The translations under genes were made by a program, and so were the position numbers. A DNA stretch of 64,000 bases, taken from assembly GCA_024655905.1 (NCBI GenBank), contig JANLFP010000004.1:145643-209642 (forward strand). Reading direction: 5' to 3'. Positions 41,540 through 51,218 of the stretch are shown here, in pieces. Positions within the stretch are counted from its first letter, which is position 1. Every line of letters starts with the position of its first letter. The notes under the pieces were generated by a model that was given only the letters and a program-made list of their open reading frames with translations, had not been told where the DNA came from and made no database searches. Origin of the DNA: Tepidanaerobacteraceae bacterium. Lineage in GTDB: Bacteria > Bacillota > Thermosediminibacteria > Thermosediminibacterales > Tepidanaerobacteraceae.

Positions 41540-42724
41540 TTATTTCATAAAAATTTCTCCAGCGAAACTTTGGCCAAAAGTTAATTTTCCAAGATTGAAT
41601 ATATCAGAAATTGTGGCTCCAATATCTGCGAAAGTTTTCCTAACACCGAGGTTTTTCCCGGAAATAAAACGTTCATTTTTACTGAATACTACAAGCGGTG
41701 TATATTCCCTTGAATGGTCAGTGCTCTTGGTGGTGGGATCACAACCGTGATCAGCAGTTATAATCAGTAAATCCCGTGAATTTAAGTTTGAGAGAATTTC
41801 CAAAAGATTTTTGTCAAAAAACTCTAATGCGTTTTTATATCCGCGAACATCGTTGCGGTGACCGTATAAAGTATCAAAGTCTCCAAGGTTTGCAAATAAT
41901 ATGCCTTTAAAACTTTTTTTTGCATAATTTATTATCACTTTTATTCCTTCATCATTACGCGTTGTATGAATATAATCGGTAATACCTCGACCGCTAAATA
42001 TATCATTAATTTTTCCTACACCGATTACTTTAAAGCCATATTCAACAGCTTTATCCAGCACTGTATCACGAGGAGGAGGAAGAGAAAAATCTTTCCTTCT
42101 TTCAGTCCTTGAAAAATTCTCCGGGGATGTTCCTATAAAGGGCCTCGCAATTACCCTTCCCACAGCATGCCTACCGGTTAAAATATTTCGAGCAGTTTGG
42201 CAAATTCGATAAAGCTCTTCCACGGGTATAATATTTTCATGGGCTGCAATTTGAAATACGCTATCAGCAGAAGTATATACAATAGGCATTCCTGTTTTCA
42301 TATGTTCCATACCTAATTTTTTTATTATTTCAGTCCCCGAAGCTGCAACATTTCCAATTACTTTTTTGCCTATAGCTTTTTCAAACCTCTCTATCACTTC
42401 ATCCGGAAAGCCATTGGGATAAGTTGGAAATGGATTTTTTGATATTATGCCCATCATTTCCCAATGGCCTGTGGTGGTATCTTTTCCTCTGGATATCTCC
42501 GCACATTTTCCAAAACAACCCACCGGATTCTTTACCGGTTCGACTCCTTCGATGGGGAAAATATTTCCTAAACCCAATTTTCCGAGGTTTGGCAGTTTAA
42601 GACCGCCAACAGCTTTAGCCGTATTTGCAAGAGTATTGCTCCCCTCGTCTCCAAAATCATGAGCATCCGGTAATTCTCCAATGCCTACACTGTCCAGCAC
42701 AATAAGCAAAATTTTTTCAATCAT
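41540..42724 (-). CDS. deoB: Phosphopentomutase
   Basis: 394 residues from ATG 42724 (GGAGG upstream). Alkaline-phosphatase-like metal sites [14 protein letters not shown] and [12 protein letters not shown], plus [12 protein letters not shown], mark DeoB. Converts (deoxy)ribose 1-phosphate to the 5-phosphate, following the phosphorylase. Confidence 0.97.
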   Translation of the reverse strand: MIEKILLIVLDSVGIGELPDAHDFGDEGSNTLANTAKAVGGLKLPNLGKLGLGNIFPIEGVEPVKNPVGCFGKCAEISRGKDTTTGHWEMMGIISKNPFPTYPNGFPDEVIERFEKAIGKKVIGNVAASGTEIIKKLGMEHMKTGMPIVYTSADSVFQIAAHENIIPVEELYRICQTARNILTGRHAVGRVIARPFIGTSPENFSRTERRKDFSLPPPRDTVLDKAVEYGFKVIGVGKINDIFSGRGITDYIHTTRNDEGIKVIINYAKKSFKGILFANLGDFDTLYGHRNDVRGYKNALEFFDKNLLEILSNLNSRDLLIITADHGCDPTTKSTDHSREYTPLVVFSKNERFISGKNLGVRKTFADIGATISDIFNLGKLTFGQSFAGEIFMK

Positions 42725-42740
42725 GCATCCATGCCTCCTC

Positions 42741-43628
42741 TTATGCTCTGGGGTGGGTCTTATCATACACTTCCTTTATTTTGCTCTTTGTTATATGTGT
42801 ATATATCTGTGTGGTGGATATATCAGCATGTCCCAACATTTCCTGAACGGACCTCAAATCAGCGCCATTTTCCAGAAGATGCGTAGCAAACGAATGGCGC
42901 AAAGTGTGAGGTGTAATTTTTTTTAAAATACCGGCTTCTTGTGCGTATTTCCTGATGATTTTCCAGAAACCCTGCCTTGTCAATGCTTTTCCCCGGTGAT
43001 TCAGAAATAGGGTTTTTTCGTCCTGCTCTTTCAATATCTTTGGTCTGACATCATTAATATATTTTTTTAGATATTTCAAAGCCACAGAACCAACGGGGAC
43101 AATTCTTTCTTTGGCACCTTTTCCAAAACACCGTAAATATCCCATTTCAATGTTTATATCTTCAACTTTGATACATATCAATTCAGATACTCTTATACCT
43201 GTAGCATATAAGAGCTCAAGCATGGTTTTATCTCTCACCCCCCATACATTGGAAATATCAGGCTGATTCAAAAGCTGTTCCACTTCAGTAAAAGTTAAAA
43301 CTCTCGGAAGACGATGTTCGAGTTTGGGCGCATCCAGATTTATAGTTGGATCTTTTTCAGCAAAACGCTCCATCACAAGAAAGTGGTGAAAAGACTTTAT
43401 GGCAGCACAGGCCCTGGATATACTGGCACTGGCTTTGCCTTTTTTTTGCATTAAAATTAAATACGACACTATGACCGTCCTTGTAATAAAATTAATATCA
43501 GTCATGTTATGCATTTTTAAATAAGTTATGTAACTTTTCAAATCTCTTCTATATGAATTTATAGTATTTTTCGATAACCCTCTTTCTACCGAAATAAACT
43601 CAATATATTTTCTCAATAGTTCATCCAT
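42741..43628 (-). CDS. xerD: Site-specific tyrosine recombinase XerD
   Basis: 295 residues. The catalytic set is complete: Arg in [22 protein letters not shown] (HxxR), GHADIST (His), and the nucleophile Tyr in TTQIYTHIT. Resolves chromosome dimers at dif; the order xerD-deoB-punA is conserved in Firmicutes, so this is housekeeping, not a mobile integrase. Confidence 0.95.
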   Translation of the reverse strand: MDELLRKYIEFISVERGLSKNTINSYRRDLKSYITYLKMHNMTDINFITRTVIVSYLILMQKKGKASASISRACAAIKSFHHFLVMERFAEKDPTINLDAPKLEHRLPRVLTFTEVEQLLNQPDISNVWGVRDKTMLELLYATGIRVSELICIKVEDINIEMGYLRCFGKGAKERIVPVGSVALKYLKKYINDVRPKILKEQDEKTLFLNHRGKALTRQGFWKIIRKYAQEAGILKKITPHTLRHSFATHLLENGADLRSVQEMLGHADISTTQIYTHITKSKIKEVYDKTHPRA

Positions 43629-43692
43629 AATATTCCTCCCCTCGTTATCATTATTAAATATTCAATAAAAACCACTTGATTCCTTCTCAAAT

Positions 43693-43721
43693 AAAAAAGC
43701 TCCAAAACTATTTTTTTGGAG
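43693..43721 (-). terminator. spoIIM terminator
   Basis: CTCCAAAA with TTTTGGAG (8 bp, 6-nt loop) followed by CTTTTTT on the minus strand. The next 80 nt to spoIIM are plain AT-rich. Confidence 0.8.
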
Positions 43722-43795
43722 TATTTATTCCACAGCAATAATATAATCGCATTAAAAATATATATAAATAAATAATAATTATAATTAATATGTAA

Positions 43796-44422
43796 TTATA
43801 TATAAGACGTTATAAATCTGATAAATACCGGTGAAATATATCCTTCTATCAATCCTGCCAACACTAGAATGGTACAGAAAATAAAGTTATATAAGAAATA
43901 ACCTAACAAAAGATGTGAAAAATTTTCAGAATAATGCCATAGCCTGCTTCTTACAATCGTTAAAGAAAGGACCATTGCTGCCACTCCTATAGAAATAATA
44001 GAAGGTATTATAAGAATATTTTGAGGAAGAATGGATAAAACCGAAAATAGAATGCCTTTAATTCCCATGCTTCTGATAAAAAAGCCCACTGTATATCCCA
44101 GTATGAAACCCCTGAAAAAAATGATAATCAGAATTAGCGGCAGCCCAATTATTGTCAAGCCGAGCACACACAACATTGCAGCAGTTTTTAAATTGTTTGA
44201 GATTGATAGATAAAATATTGCAGTTGAATCTACATCAATATTTTTTGCGTTAGCAAAAAAACTGTTTATAAAATTCAACACAGTCTGTGTTTGCACATCA
44301 GACATCATATTGACTGCTATGCTTCCACCAAGAATGCCCCCGATGAAAAAAATAGTTATGCTAACATAAAGCGTTAAATTTTTTTTAAAATAATTCATAA
44401 AGATTCTGGGGAAATAATTCAA
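43796..44422 (-). CDS. spoIIM: Stage II sporulation protein M
   Basis: 208 residues, about five membrane helices. Part of the SpoIIDMP machine that dissolves septal peptidoglycan during engulfment. The start is a TTG at 44422 with GGAGGG in front; the ATG at 44443 overlaps that ribosome site. Recognisable by SFFANAKNIDVDS and GFILGYTVGFFIRSMG. Confidence 0.93.
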   Translation of the reverse strand: MNYFPRIFMNYFKKNLTLYVSITIFFIGGILGGSIAVNMMSDVQTQTVLNFINSFFANAKNIDVDSTAIFYLSISNNLKTAAMLCVLGLTIIGLPLILIIIFFRGFILGYTVGFFIRSMGIKGILFSVLSILPQNILIIPSIISIGVAAMVLSLTIVRSRLWHYSENFSHLLLGYFLYNFIFCTILVLAGLIEGYISPVFIRFITSYI

Positions 44423-44515
44423 TAATATCCCTCCCCCGTCCATTTCATAAAAAATATTATGCTGGCCGGAAGAAGAATATGATTTTTATATATATTTCAT
44501 TCTATTTTTTCTATT

Positions 44516-45064
44516 TTATTCTATTTTTCCCAATTTTAATATATTATAAACCAGCAACAAACCAGAAATTGTTTTGGCATCCTTTATTTCTCCATGATAT
44601 ATCTTTTTTAATGCTTGTTCTATAGGAATCACTTTCAGCTCGATAAATTCATCTTCGTCTGCAAGCTTTTTTTTATTCTCAAGATTCCTGGCGAGATATA
44701 AATACATTTTTTCACTCGAAAAACCGGGTGAGGTGTAAAAAGCCGTGATATAACGCAAACTGCCGGCAAAAAATCCGGTTTCCTCCATGAGTTCCCTTTG
44801 AGCACAAATTTCCGGACATTCCCCCTTTTCCAGTTTTCCTGCTGGGATTTCAAGAAGCTCTTCTTCCACAGGTTTTCTGAATTGTTTAACCATCAATACC
44901 TCTTTTTTTTCATTTAATGCTACAACGGCAACGGCTCCAGGGTGTTCTACTATTTCCCTTGAAGATGTTTTTCCGTTGGGAAGTTTTACCTCATCGAGAC
45001 GGAGATTCAAAATCTTGCCTGAATAGATTAGTCTGGAATCTATTGTATTCTCATAAAATTGCAT
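44516..45064 (-). CDS. nudF: ADP-ribose pyrophosphatase (Nudix hydrolase)
   Basis: 182 residues from ATG 45064 (GGGAG upstream). The Nudix box is ELMEETGFFAGSL preceded by GKLEKGE. Hydrolyses ADP-ribose to AMP and ribose 5-phosphate. Usual neighbour of spoIIM and xerD in Clostridia. Confidence 0.95.
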   Translation of the reverse strand: MQFYENTIDSRLIYSGKILNLRLDEVKLPNGKTSSREIVEHPGAVAVVALNEKKEVLMVKQFRKPVEEELLEIPAGKLEKGECPEICAQRELMEETGFFAGSLRYITAFYTSPGFSSEKMYLYLARNLENKKKLADEDEFIELKVIPIEQALKKIYHGEIKDAKTISGLLLVYNILKLGKIE

Positions 45065-45140
45065 TCCAACATCTCCCAAAAAACATATTTATTATTTTTA
45101 TGCATATAATATTGTAAAACAAATTAGAGAGGCGGTAAAG

Positions 45141-45269
45141 ATGGAATATATAATTTTTAAACATGGTATTTATCTTATAGGAAAATCAAGTGATATATTA
45201 TCTTTTTTAAGACAAAAAGCACGGTTGTACAAAACCATATCTGAAATGCTTGCTGATGAATTAAATTAA
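45141..45269 (+). CDS. 42-codon ORF, the only plus-strand gene candidate
   Basis: Protein of 42 residues (starts MEYIIFKHGIYLIGK, ends SEMLADELN), mixed amphipathic, with a hydrophobic beta-like start and a charged helix. AGAGGCGG lies 5 nt before the ATG and a TATAAT (45105-45110) lies 24 nt before that site. The hairpin at 45277-45296 follows its stop by 7 nt and could serve both this gene and the convergent spo0A. I do not know the family. Coding quality is suggestive, not proven. Confidence 0.6.
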   Translation: MEYIIFKHGIYLIGKSSDILSFLRQKARLYKTISEMLADELN

Positions 45270-45276
45270 AATTGAA

Positions 45277-45296
45277 AAGCGCGTAACTACGCGCTT
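45277..45296 (-). terminator. spo0A terminator with the stop codon in its loop
   Basis: AAGCGCG with CGCGCTT, 7 bp, loop of 6 nt containing the TAG stop of spo0A; TTTTC follows on the minus strand. It lies between convergent genes and may be bidirectional. Confidence 0.75.
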
Positions 45297-46078
45297 AAAC
45301 CGTTTTTTCTTTCCATCCGAAGCTTATCGGAAATCATTGCTATGAATTCGGAATTTGTCGGTTTGCCTTTGTCCTTGGGTATCGTGTACCCAAAAAGGTT
45401 ATTTATAGTTTCTATGCAGCCCCTATTCCATGCTACTTCTATAGCGTGTCTTATAGCCCTTTCAACCCTGCTCGGCGTTGTATTAAACTTGCTGGCAATA
45501 GTTGGATAAAGAACTTTTGTAACAGCAGAAAGAAGTTCTACGTTGTTTATAACCATGTATATGGCTTCTCTGAGGTAAAAATAGCCTTTTATATGAGCTG
45601 GCACACCAATTTCATGGATTATATTGGTTATATCTATTTCTAAAGTATCCTTTCGCTCACCGTAACTGGTTGTATTTCTTTGCTTTTTTGTATTAAAACT
45701 ATTTTCCGTGATTTCCCTGACTCTTTCTACAAGAATATTCAGATCGAATGGTTTTACAATGTAATACGCAGCTCCCAGATTAATTGCTTTCTGGGTAATT
45801 TTATCCTGTCCAACTGCTGAAAGCACTACAATATTTGGTTTTTTAGGATTATTAGCCAGTTTTTCTATAACTCCCAACCCGTCAAGATTTGGCATTATGA
45901 GGTCAAGTATAAGTACATCGGGTGATAATTCTTCTACTTTGTCCAGAACATCCAAGCCGTCATAAGCAATACCGATTACATCCATATCGTTTTCATTTTG
46001 GAAAAATTCCTGAAGCATACTGCAGAATTCTTTGTTGTCATCTGCAATTAATAACCTAATTTTTTTTGTATCTTTCAA
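45287..46078 (-). CDS. spo0A: Sporulation master response regulator Spo0A
   Basis: 263 residues. Receiver domain with Asp13/Asp14, phospho-acceptor Asp59 in VLILDLIMP and Lys in IVKPFD; C-terminal effector domain with the DNA-recognition helix [20 protein letters not shown] start with GGGGGG upstream. Controlled by the sigma-H promoter at 46115-46143. Confidence 0.97.
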   Translation of the reverse strand: MKDTKKIRLLIADDNKEFCSMLQEFFQNENDMDVIGIAYDGLDVLDKVEELSPDVLILDLIMPNLDGLGVIEKLANNPKKPNIVVLSAVGQDKITQKAINLGAAYYIVKPFDLNILVERVREITENSFNTKKQRNTTSYGERKDTLEIDITNIIHEIGVPAHIKGYFYLREAIYMVINNVELLSAVTKVLYPTIASKFNTTPSRVERAIRHAIEVAWNRGCIETINNLFGYTIPKDKGKPTNSEFIAMISDKLRMERKNGLSA

Positions 46079-46114
46079 GAAAAACCCCCCTTATTTTGTA
46101 AATTATATTTTTTA

Positions 46115-46143
46115 ATATTCGACAAACTATGGAATATTCCTCC
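46115..46143 (-). promoter_or_regulatory. Sigma-H promoter of spo0A, overlapping a possible 0A box
   Basis: GGAGGAATA (46143-46135), 11-nt spacer, GTCGAATAT (46123-46115), the sigma-H consensus. The -10 region includes TGTCGAA (46124-46118), identical to the Spo0A-binding 0A box, so phosphorylated Spo0A could occlude or tune its own promoter. Confidence 0.75.
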
Positions 46144-46161
46144 TATAATACCAAATAATGT

Positions 46162-47478
46162 TTAAAAATTTTTCATTACCTGTGTTTCTGATTCTAATTT
46201 TGATACCTCATCCATCATCCATTCAGCAAATATTCCATATCCTCTTGTAGGATCATTGACAAAAACGTGAGTTACAGCTCCAACAAGATATCCATCCTGA
46301 ATAATCGGACTTCCGCTCATTCCTTGAATTATGCCACCAGTTTTTTCCAGTAATTTAGGATCCGTGATTTTTACTATCATGCCTTTACCATCCGGATAAG
46401 TTTGCCGCATAATTTTTTGAATTTCTATTTCATATTTCTCTATTTTTTCCCCGTAAATTACAGTTAAAATACTGGCTTTCCCTTCATGAACCTGTGATAT
46501 GGGTGCTACCGGCAGTGAGTTGTAAAATGGATTTTGAAAATTAATGTATGATTTGCCGAAAATTCCATAAGGAGTGTTTGCCAGGATATTTCCTATTATC
46601 TTATCTTCTTGGACAAACATGCCTTTTTTTTCACCCGGTTGATTTTTCCTGCCAGGGTCTATTGATGTCACTTTAGCTCTTATTATTTCACCTTCACCTA
46701 TTTCAATGATTTTTCCCGTATCAGCGTCCGAAATAATATGCCCGAGCGCACCGTAATATCCGGTTCGTGGATCGTAAAACGTTAATGTTCCTACACCCGC
46801 AGCTATATCCCTCACCCACAATCCAATTTGAAAAACTCCAGATGAGCTTTTTACTGCATTCAAATTTATATTAAAAATTTTGTCGTTTCTCTTGATGGAA
46901 AGAATCATGGTTTTTTCTTGATTTTCATTCGCTATCCTTGACAACTCCTCTGCCTGAAATATTCTTTGGTGATTTACCATGAAAATAGTGTCTCCTATTT
47001 CTATGCCTGCCTCTCTGGCAGGATTGTGCCTTTTGCCATTTTCGTCTATAACCGAAGCAAATCCAACTACTATAACTCCGTTCGGCCTTAACTTTACGCC
47101 CAAAGAATGTCCTCCTGGAATGATTCTAGTCTCAGGTAAAACATGGACTTTCATTTTTTTTACAGGAATTACACCAAAAAGCCTGAATTCCAAATTATAT
47201 GTCCCAAGTTTTGACGATTGAATGACAACAGGATTTTTCAAATTTAAATATAATCTATCTTTTACTTGAGAACCATTTATTGTCAAAAAATTGTTTTCGT
47301 TACAAAATAATTGAAGACTCATAGGAATATTGAGTTTGATTTCCTGTTTTTTACCCTCAATTATTCTGATTTCGTTCGGTAAATCATAATAACCGTAATA
47401 ATTTAGAACAAACGCAAAGAATATAATGATCAAAGCTATAAAAATACCTAAATTTTTTTTTGATATTTCTTTTTGCAA
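46162..47478 (-). CDS. spoIVB: SpoIVB peptidase (S55) with PDZ domain
   Basis: 438 residues from the TTG at 47478, which has AAGGAGTG 5 nt upstream. One N-terminal membrane anchor (LGIFIALIIIFFAFVL), a PDZ domain near residues 95-180 and the serine peptidase domain with His in YGALGHIIS and Ser in IQGMSGSPI. Secreted from the forespore, it triggers sigma-K activation in the mother cell. Adjacent to spo0A as usual. Confidence 0.95.
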   Translation of the reverse strand: MQKEISKKNLGIFIALIIIFFAFVLNYYGYYDLPNEIRIIEGKKQEIKLNIPMSLQLFCNENNFLTINGSQVKDRLYLNLKNPVVIQSSKLGTYNLEFRLFGVIPVKKMKVHVLPETRIIPGGHSLGVKLRPNGVIVVGFASVIDENGKRHNPAREAGIEIGDTIFMVNHQRIFQAEELSRIANENQEKTMILSIKRNDKIFNINLNAVKSSSGVFQIGLWVRDIAAGVGTLTFYDPRTGYYGALGHIISDADTGKIIEIGEGEIIRAKVTSIDPGRKNQPGEKKGMFVQEDKIIGNILANTPYGIFGKSYINFQNPFYNSLPVAPISQVHEGKASILTVIYGEKIEKYEIEIQKIMRQTYPDGKGMIVKITDPKLLEKTGGIIQGMSGSPIIQDGYLVGAVTHVFVNDPTRGYGIFAEWMMDEVSKLESETQVMKNF

Positions 47479-47573
47479 AATATCACTCCTTATTGCGGCA
47501 TAAATATAGGGTCTGAAAAATAACATAACCTTTAAAAAATCTTTTTATACCGCAACAAAAAAGTAATTTTTGC

Positions 47574-47600
47574 AAAAAAATAAGCCTTTCATTCAGGCTT
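47574..47600 (-). terminator. recN terminator with the stop codon in its loop
   Basis: AAGCCT with AGGCTT (6 bp), the recN TGA lies in the loop, and seven T follow after one A on the minus strand. Confidence 0.75.
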
Positions 47601-49325
47601 TTTTAAGGATTTTGTTTTTTTTGCCATTTCTAACATTTCTTTGGCATGAGTTAATGTATTTTCGGTAATTTTTGCTCCACCGAGCATCCTTGCTAGTTCT
47701 TTAACCCTTTCGGAACCGCTTAACTCCAACACTTGCGTGAAAGTCGCTCCGTTCTCAGTTTGTTTTCTTATTAAAAAATGATTGTCTCCAAGACTTGCTA
47801 TCTGAGGCGAATGGGTCACGCATAAAACCTGATGGCTTCTGGCTACCATTGAAAGTTTTTCTCCGACTACTTGCGCTGCCCTACCTCCGATGCCCGTATC
47901 AATTTCATCAAAAATAAGGCAAGGAATATTATCCACTTTTGCCATAATGTTTTTTAATGCTAGCATGATGCGTGATGTTTCTCCGCCGGAAATAATCTTT
48001 GACAGAGGTTTTAACGGTTCCCCCGGATTGGTGGAAATCATGAATTCCACCCGGTCGAAACCCTCTTCAGTGATATTAACTCTTGTTTTGTCTATTTCAA
48101 TACCGTCATCATCAGGGTCTTTAGTGAAATTTACAGAGAACTTGACATCTTTCATTCCGAGTTCTTTAAGTTCCTCTGAAATATCATGCTCAAGCTTTTG
48201 TGCAGTTTGCACTCTTAGCATGTGAAGGCACATGGCTTTTTCTATAAGTTTGGATGTTATATCTTTCAATTTTGAATGTAAATTATTGATTTCCTCATCG
48301 ATGTTATATACTTCTTCCAACCGTGCGGCGGCTTGCTCTTTATAACTTATGAGTTCGCTTATAGTCATATTATATTTTGATTTAAGCCGGTCTATCAGTT
48401 CGAGTCTCAACTGTAATTCATTAAGTCTTTGTGGATCAAATTCTATAGAGTCGCGTAAAGCTCTAACGTTGGAAGCCAGATCTTCAAATTCATACAGCAT
48501 ATTTTTTAAAAAATCAAGGAATGAGTCAACAGCCCTGTAATAGCTCCTTATTTCTTCAAAGCCAGTTATTATTTTATTAATACCATCCACTATAGATGGA
48601 ACATCTTCTCCACGGTACAGAATATTGTAACTTGATTCCAAAACATGAAATATCTTTTCTGAATTCTGTAAGATTTGTTTTTCTTCCTCAAGCAATTCAT
48701 CTTCATTCGGTTGTAAAGAAGCTTTTTCTATTTCGTCAACTTCGAACTTCAATCTGTCCTTTTGCTTGATAAATTCAGATCTTTTTTTATTCATCTCTTG
48801 AATCATCCCGATAAGATGTCGGTATTCTCTGTAATATTCCGATACTTGTTTTTTTGCCTGGGAAATATCTTCATATCCGAGCAAATCCAGCAATTTTATG
48901 TGATTCTGGCTGTCAAGGAGAGATTGATGTTGATGTTGACCATGTATATCTATTAAATGCTTGCCTACTCTCTTTAAAACGGAGGTAGGAACTAGCTTCC
49001 CATTTATATGGCAGAAGTTTCTCCCCTGACATGTTATCTCTCTATCTATAAAAAGCAGTTCATCTTCTTTTTCTATTCCGTACTCTTTAAGTATTTTCGC
49101 TATATTATCATTGTTGCAGTCAAAAACAGCTTCAATTGTGGAACTTTGTTTACCCGTTCTGATATATTCAATGGATGCCCTTTCTCCAATAAGCATACTT
49201 ATTGCATCAATAATAATTGATTTTCCGGCTCCCGTCTCACCCGTTAGAATATTTAAACCAGTTTTAAAATTTATCTCAATATCATCTATCAATGCAAAGT
49301 TTTTTATATGGAGCTTAAGGAGCAT
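47589..49325 (-). CDS. recN: DNA repair protein RecN
   Basis: 578 residues, SMC-like. Walker A GETGAGKSIIIDAI near residue 29, long coiled coils (about 150-360), signature KIISGGETSRIMLA and Walker B CLIFDEIDTGIGG. Tethers broken DNA ends. Follows argR by 12 nt. Confidence 0.97.
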   Translation of the reverse strand: MLLKLHIKNFALIDDIEINFKTGLNILTGETGAGKSIIIDAISMLIGERASIEYIRTGKQSSTIEAVFDCNNDNIAKILKEYGIEKEDELLFIDREITCQGRNFCHINGKLVPTSVLKRVGKHLIDIHGQHQHQSLLDSQNHIKLLDLLGYEDISQAKKQVSEYYREYRHLIGMIQEMNKKRSEFIKQKDRLKFEVDEIEKASLQPNEDELLEEEKQILQNSEKIFHVLESSYNILYRGEDVPSIVDGINKIITGFEEIRSYYRAVDSFLDFLKNMLYEFEDLASNVRALRDSIEFDPQRLNELQLRLELIDRLKSKYNMTISELISYKEQAAARLEEVYNIDEEINNLHSKLKDITSKLIEKAMCLHMLRVQTAQKLEHDISEELKELGMKDVKFSVNFTKDPDDDGIEIDKTRVNITEEGFDRVEFMISTNPGEPLKPLSKIISGGETSRIMLALKNIMAKVDNIPCLIFDEIDTGIGGRAAQVVGEKLSMVARSHQVLCVTHSPQIASLGDNHFLIRKQTENGATFTQVLELSGSERVKELARMLGGAKITENTLTHAKEMLEMAKKTKSLKKPE

Positions 49326-49337
49326 TCAAATGCCTCC

Positions 49338-49784
49338 TTATTTTATAATGTTTTCAAATTTCTCGACAATATCTTTTACCACCGATTTTGAACTTGCAAC
49401 AACCAAAATGGTATTGTCTCCAGCGATAGTGCCAATGATTTCATTCCAGTTTAAACCGTCTATGGCTTCAGCTGCAGCTGAAGCTGTGCCTGAAAGGGTT
49501 TTGATGACGATAAGGTTTTCGGAAGATACTATGCTGATAATAGATTCTCTCAACATTCTGAGAAGTTTGTCAGAAATATATGCAGTCCTATCCGGTTCGG
49601 CATAACAGTAATGTTCCTTATCCCGTAATACCTTTATTAATCGCAATTCCTTAATATCCCGGGAAACCGTGGCTTGAGTGACATTGAAACCCTGTTTTCT
49701 CAATTCTTCCGCCAATTCCTCTTGGGTTTCAATTGGTTTTTCTTTAATTATTTCCCTTATCTTCATGTGTCTTTTAGCTTTCAA
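49338..49784 (-). CDS. argR: Arginine repressor ArgR/AhrC
   Basis: 148 residues. N-terminal winged helix (KIREIIKEKPIETQEEL; VTQATVSRDIKEL) and C-terminal arginine-binding hexamerisation domain (GTIAGDNTILVV). Start is TTG at 49784 with AGGAGG 7 nt upstream. Confidence 0.96.
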   Translation of the reverse strand: MKAKRHMKIREIIKEKPIETQEELAEELRKQGFNVTQATVSRDIKELRLIKVLRDKEHYCYAEPDRTAYISDKLLRMLRESIISIVSSENLIVIKTLSGTASAAAEAIDGLNWNEIIGTIAGDNTILVVASSKSVVKDIVEKFENIIK

Positions 49785-49795
49785 AAGGATACCTC

Positions 49796-50659
49796 CTACT
49801 CTCTAAAATTGACCTCTGTCAATTTTTTTCTTAAAATATCGTAAAAACATCTTTTCTTAATTCTTATAAGCCTTGTGTGGTAATCGGACCTTTTCACGAT
49901 TACCTCATCCCCCGGCAGAAGTCTATAGCCCTGTTGTCCGTCCACGGTTAGCATTGTTTCGGGGTGTTCGGCAATTACTTGAATTTTTATGATATCATCT
50001 TTTGAAATTACTATCGACCTGCTTCGAAGAGTATGTGGGCATATGGGCGTTAGCAATATAAGTTCCATATTCGGATTAATTATAGGCCCGCCTGCGGAAA
50101 GAGAATAAGCTGTAGAGCCAGTAGGCGTAGAAACTATAAGACCATCTGAAGGATATGTGTCAATATATGCTTCGTTGGAAAAAACCTTTAATCTAATTAA
50201 TCTAGCAAAAGGTCCTTTTGTTATCACTGCATCATTCAAGGTTATAAATCTTTCCAACACACGATTTTTTCTGACAACCTGTGCCTCCAGCATCATCCTC
50301 GTATCAATAAAAAATTTGCTTGCAATAAATTTTTCCAGATCTTTATATAAATCTGGAAGTTCTATTTCCGTCAAAAAACCCATATGTCCCATGTTTATGC
50401 CAAGTATGGGAACTTCATACGGTGCAAGCTGCCTCGCAAGGTTAAGCAGGGTTCCGTCACCTCCAAGTGTAACGGCGCAATCGATTTCATTAAAGATTTT
50501 ATTGCTTGCAATACGAATAAAAGTCCCCTCCAAATGTTCTGAAACATTTTCGGGCAATAAAACCCTGTACCCTTTTTCATGTAGCCAGCTAATTATAGCG
50601 TTCGTAACTCGAACAGAATTTTTTTTTGAGAGATTCGGAAATAAACCAATTGTTTTCAT
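49796..50659 (-). CDS. nadK: NAD kinase
   Basis: 287 residues from ATG 50659 (AGGAGTGG upstream). Carries the GGDGT loop (VTLGGDGTLLN), the NMGHMGFLTE segment and the TPTGSTAYSLSAGGP signature. Makes NADP from NAD. Starts 2 nt after the stop of the preceding gene. Confidence 0.96.
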   Translation of the reverse strand: MKTIGLFPNLSKKNSVRVTNAIISWLHEKGYRVLLPENVSEHLEGTFIRIASNKIFNEIDCAVTLGGDGTLLNLARQLAPYEVPILGINMGHMGFLTEIELPDLYKDLEKFIASKFFIDTRMMLEAQVVRKNRVLERFITLNDAVITKGPFARLIRLKVFSNEAYIDTYPSDGLIVSTPTGSTAYSLSAGGPIINPNMELILLTPICPHTLRSRSIVISKDDIIKIQVIAEHPETMLTVDGQQGYRLLPGDEVIVKRSDYHTRLIRIKKRCFYDILRKKLTEVNFRE

Positions 50660-50661
50660 GG

Positions 50662-51183
50662 TTAACCACTCCTGGATAAAAAACCTATGACAAATCCTGC
50701 AAAGAGAAAAACAGCACACCATACCAAATTGCATATGTTAAAAGGATGTTCATCGTTTGCAATAGAATACTCTACCTTTCTTATTTTATTTTTTTCCATA
50801 TCAATCAGAAGAAGACCACCGGGTTTATAAACCAGATAATATTCTAGAAGCTGCCTTCGTGTATCTATTGATTTAAGCGACGGAGCAGATTCACCTGATT
50901 TTACTTCTGCAACAAACGTTTTATTGCCTTTTTTTACAATCATATCAGCTTTAACAGTAGCTTTATACGGTTTATCATCAACAAAAACCGTATAAGTATT
51001 TTCCTTTTGAATATCAATAATTTCAAAACCGTTTTTTTTCAATAACTCCACTGCTTTAATTTCGCTTTTTTTAGCCCTGTTAATTCTTTTGTTTGTTTTT
51101 AATTTTTTAATGTACCTTAAATACGATACCGTAATTATGGCACCGATAATTATCCCGGAAATAATATAATAGATATAGCTCAT
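50662..51183 (-). CDS. Membrane-anchored PD-(D/E)xK nuclease-like protein
   Basis: 173 residues. Membrane helix at each end (YIISGIIIGAIITVSYL; LVWCAVFLFAGFVIGFL) enclosing a domain with the nuclease-like pattern ATVKADMIVKKGNKTFVAEVKSG, where D and the E-x-K fit a PD-(D/E)xK core. GAGGG site before the ATG. Position between tlyA and nadK is found in related Clostridia; role unknown. Could be an inactive nuclease fold used as a scaffold. Confidence 0.72.
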   Translation of the reverse strand: MSYIYYIISGIIIGAIITVSYLRYIKKLKTNKRINRAKKSEIKAVELLKKNGFEIIDIQKENTYTVFVDDKPYKATVKADMIVKKGNKTFVAEVKSGESAPSLKSIDTRRQLLEYYLVYKPGGLLLIDMEKNKIRKVEYSIANDEHPFNICNLVWCAVFLFAGFVIGFLSRSG

Positions 51184-51218
51184 TAAATTACCCTCTTTAC
51201 AATAATTCTACAAAAAAA

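Noticed and set aside
42741-43628. Tyrosine recombinase as a sign of an integrated element
   Set aside because: Length, catalytic residues and the xerD-deoB-punA order mark the housekeeping XerD; no attachment sites or phage genes nearby.
49111-49605. 164-codon plus-strand open frame spanning the recN/argR junction
   Set aside because: Opposite two well-supported genes, with composition typical of antisense frames and no start signal.
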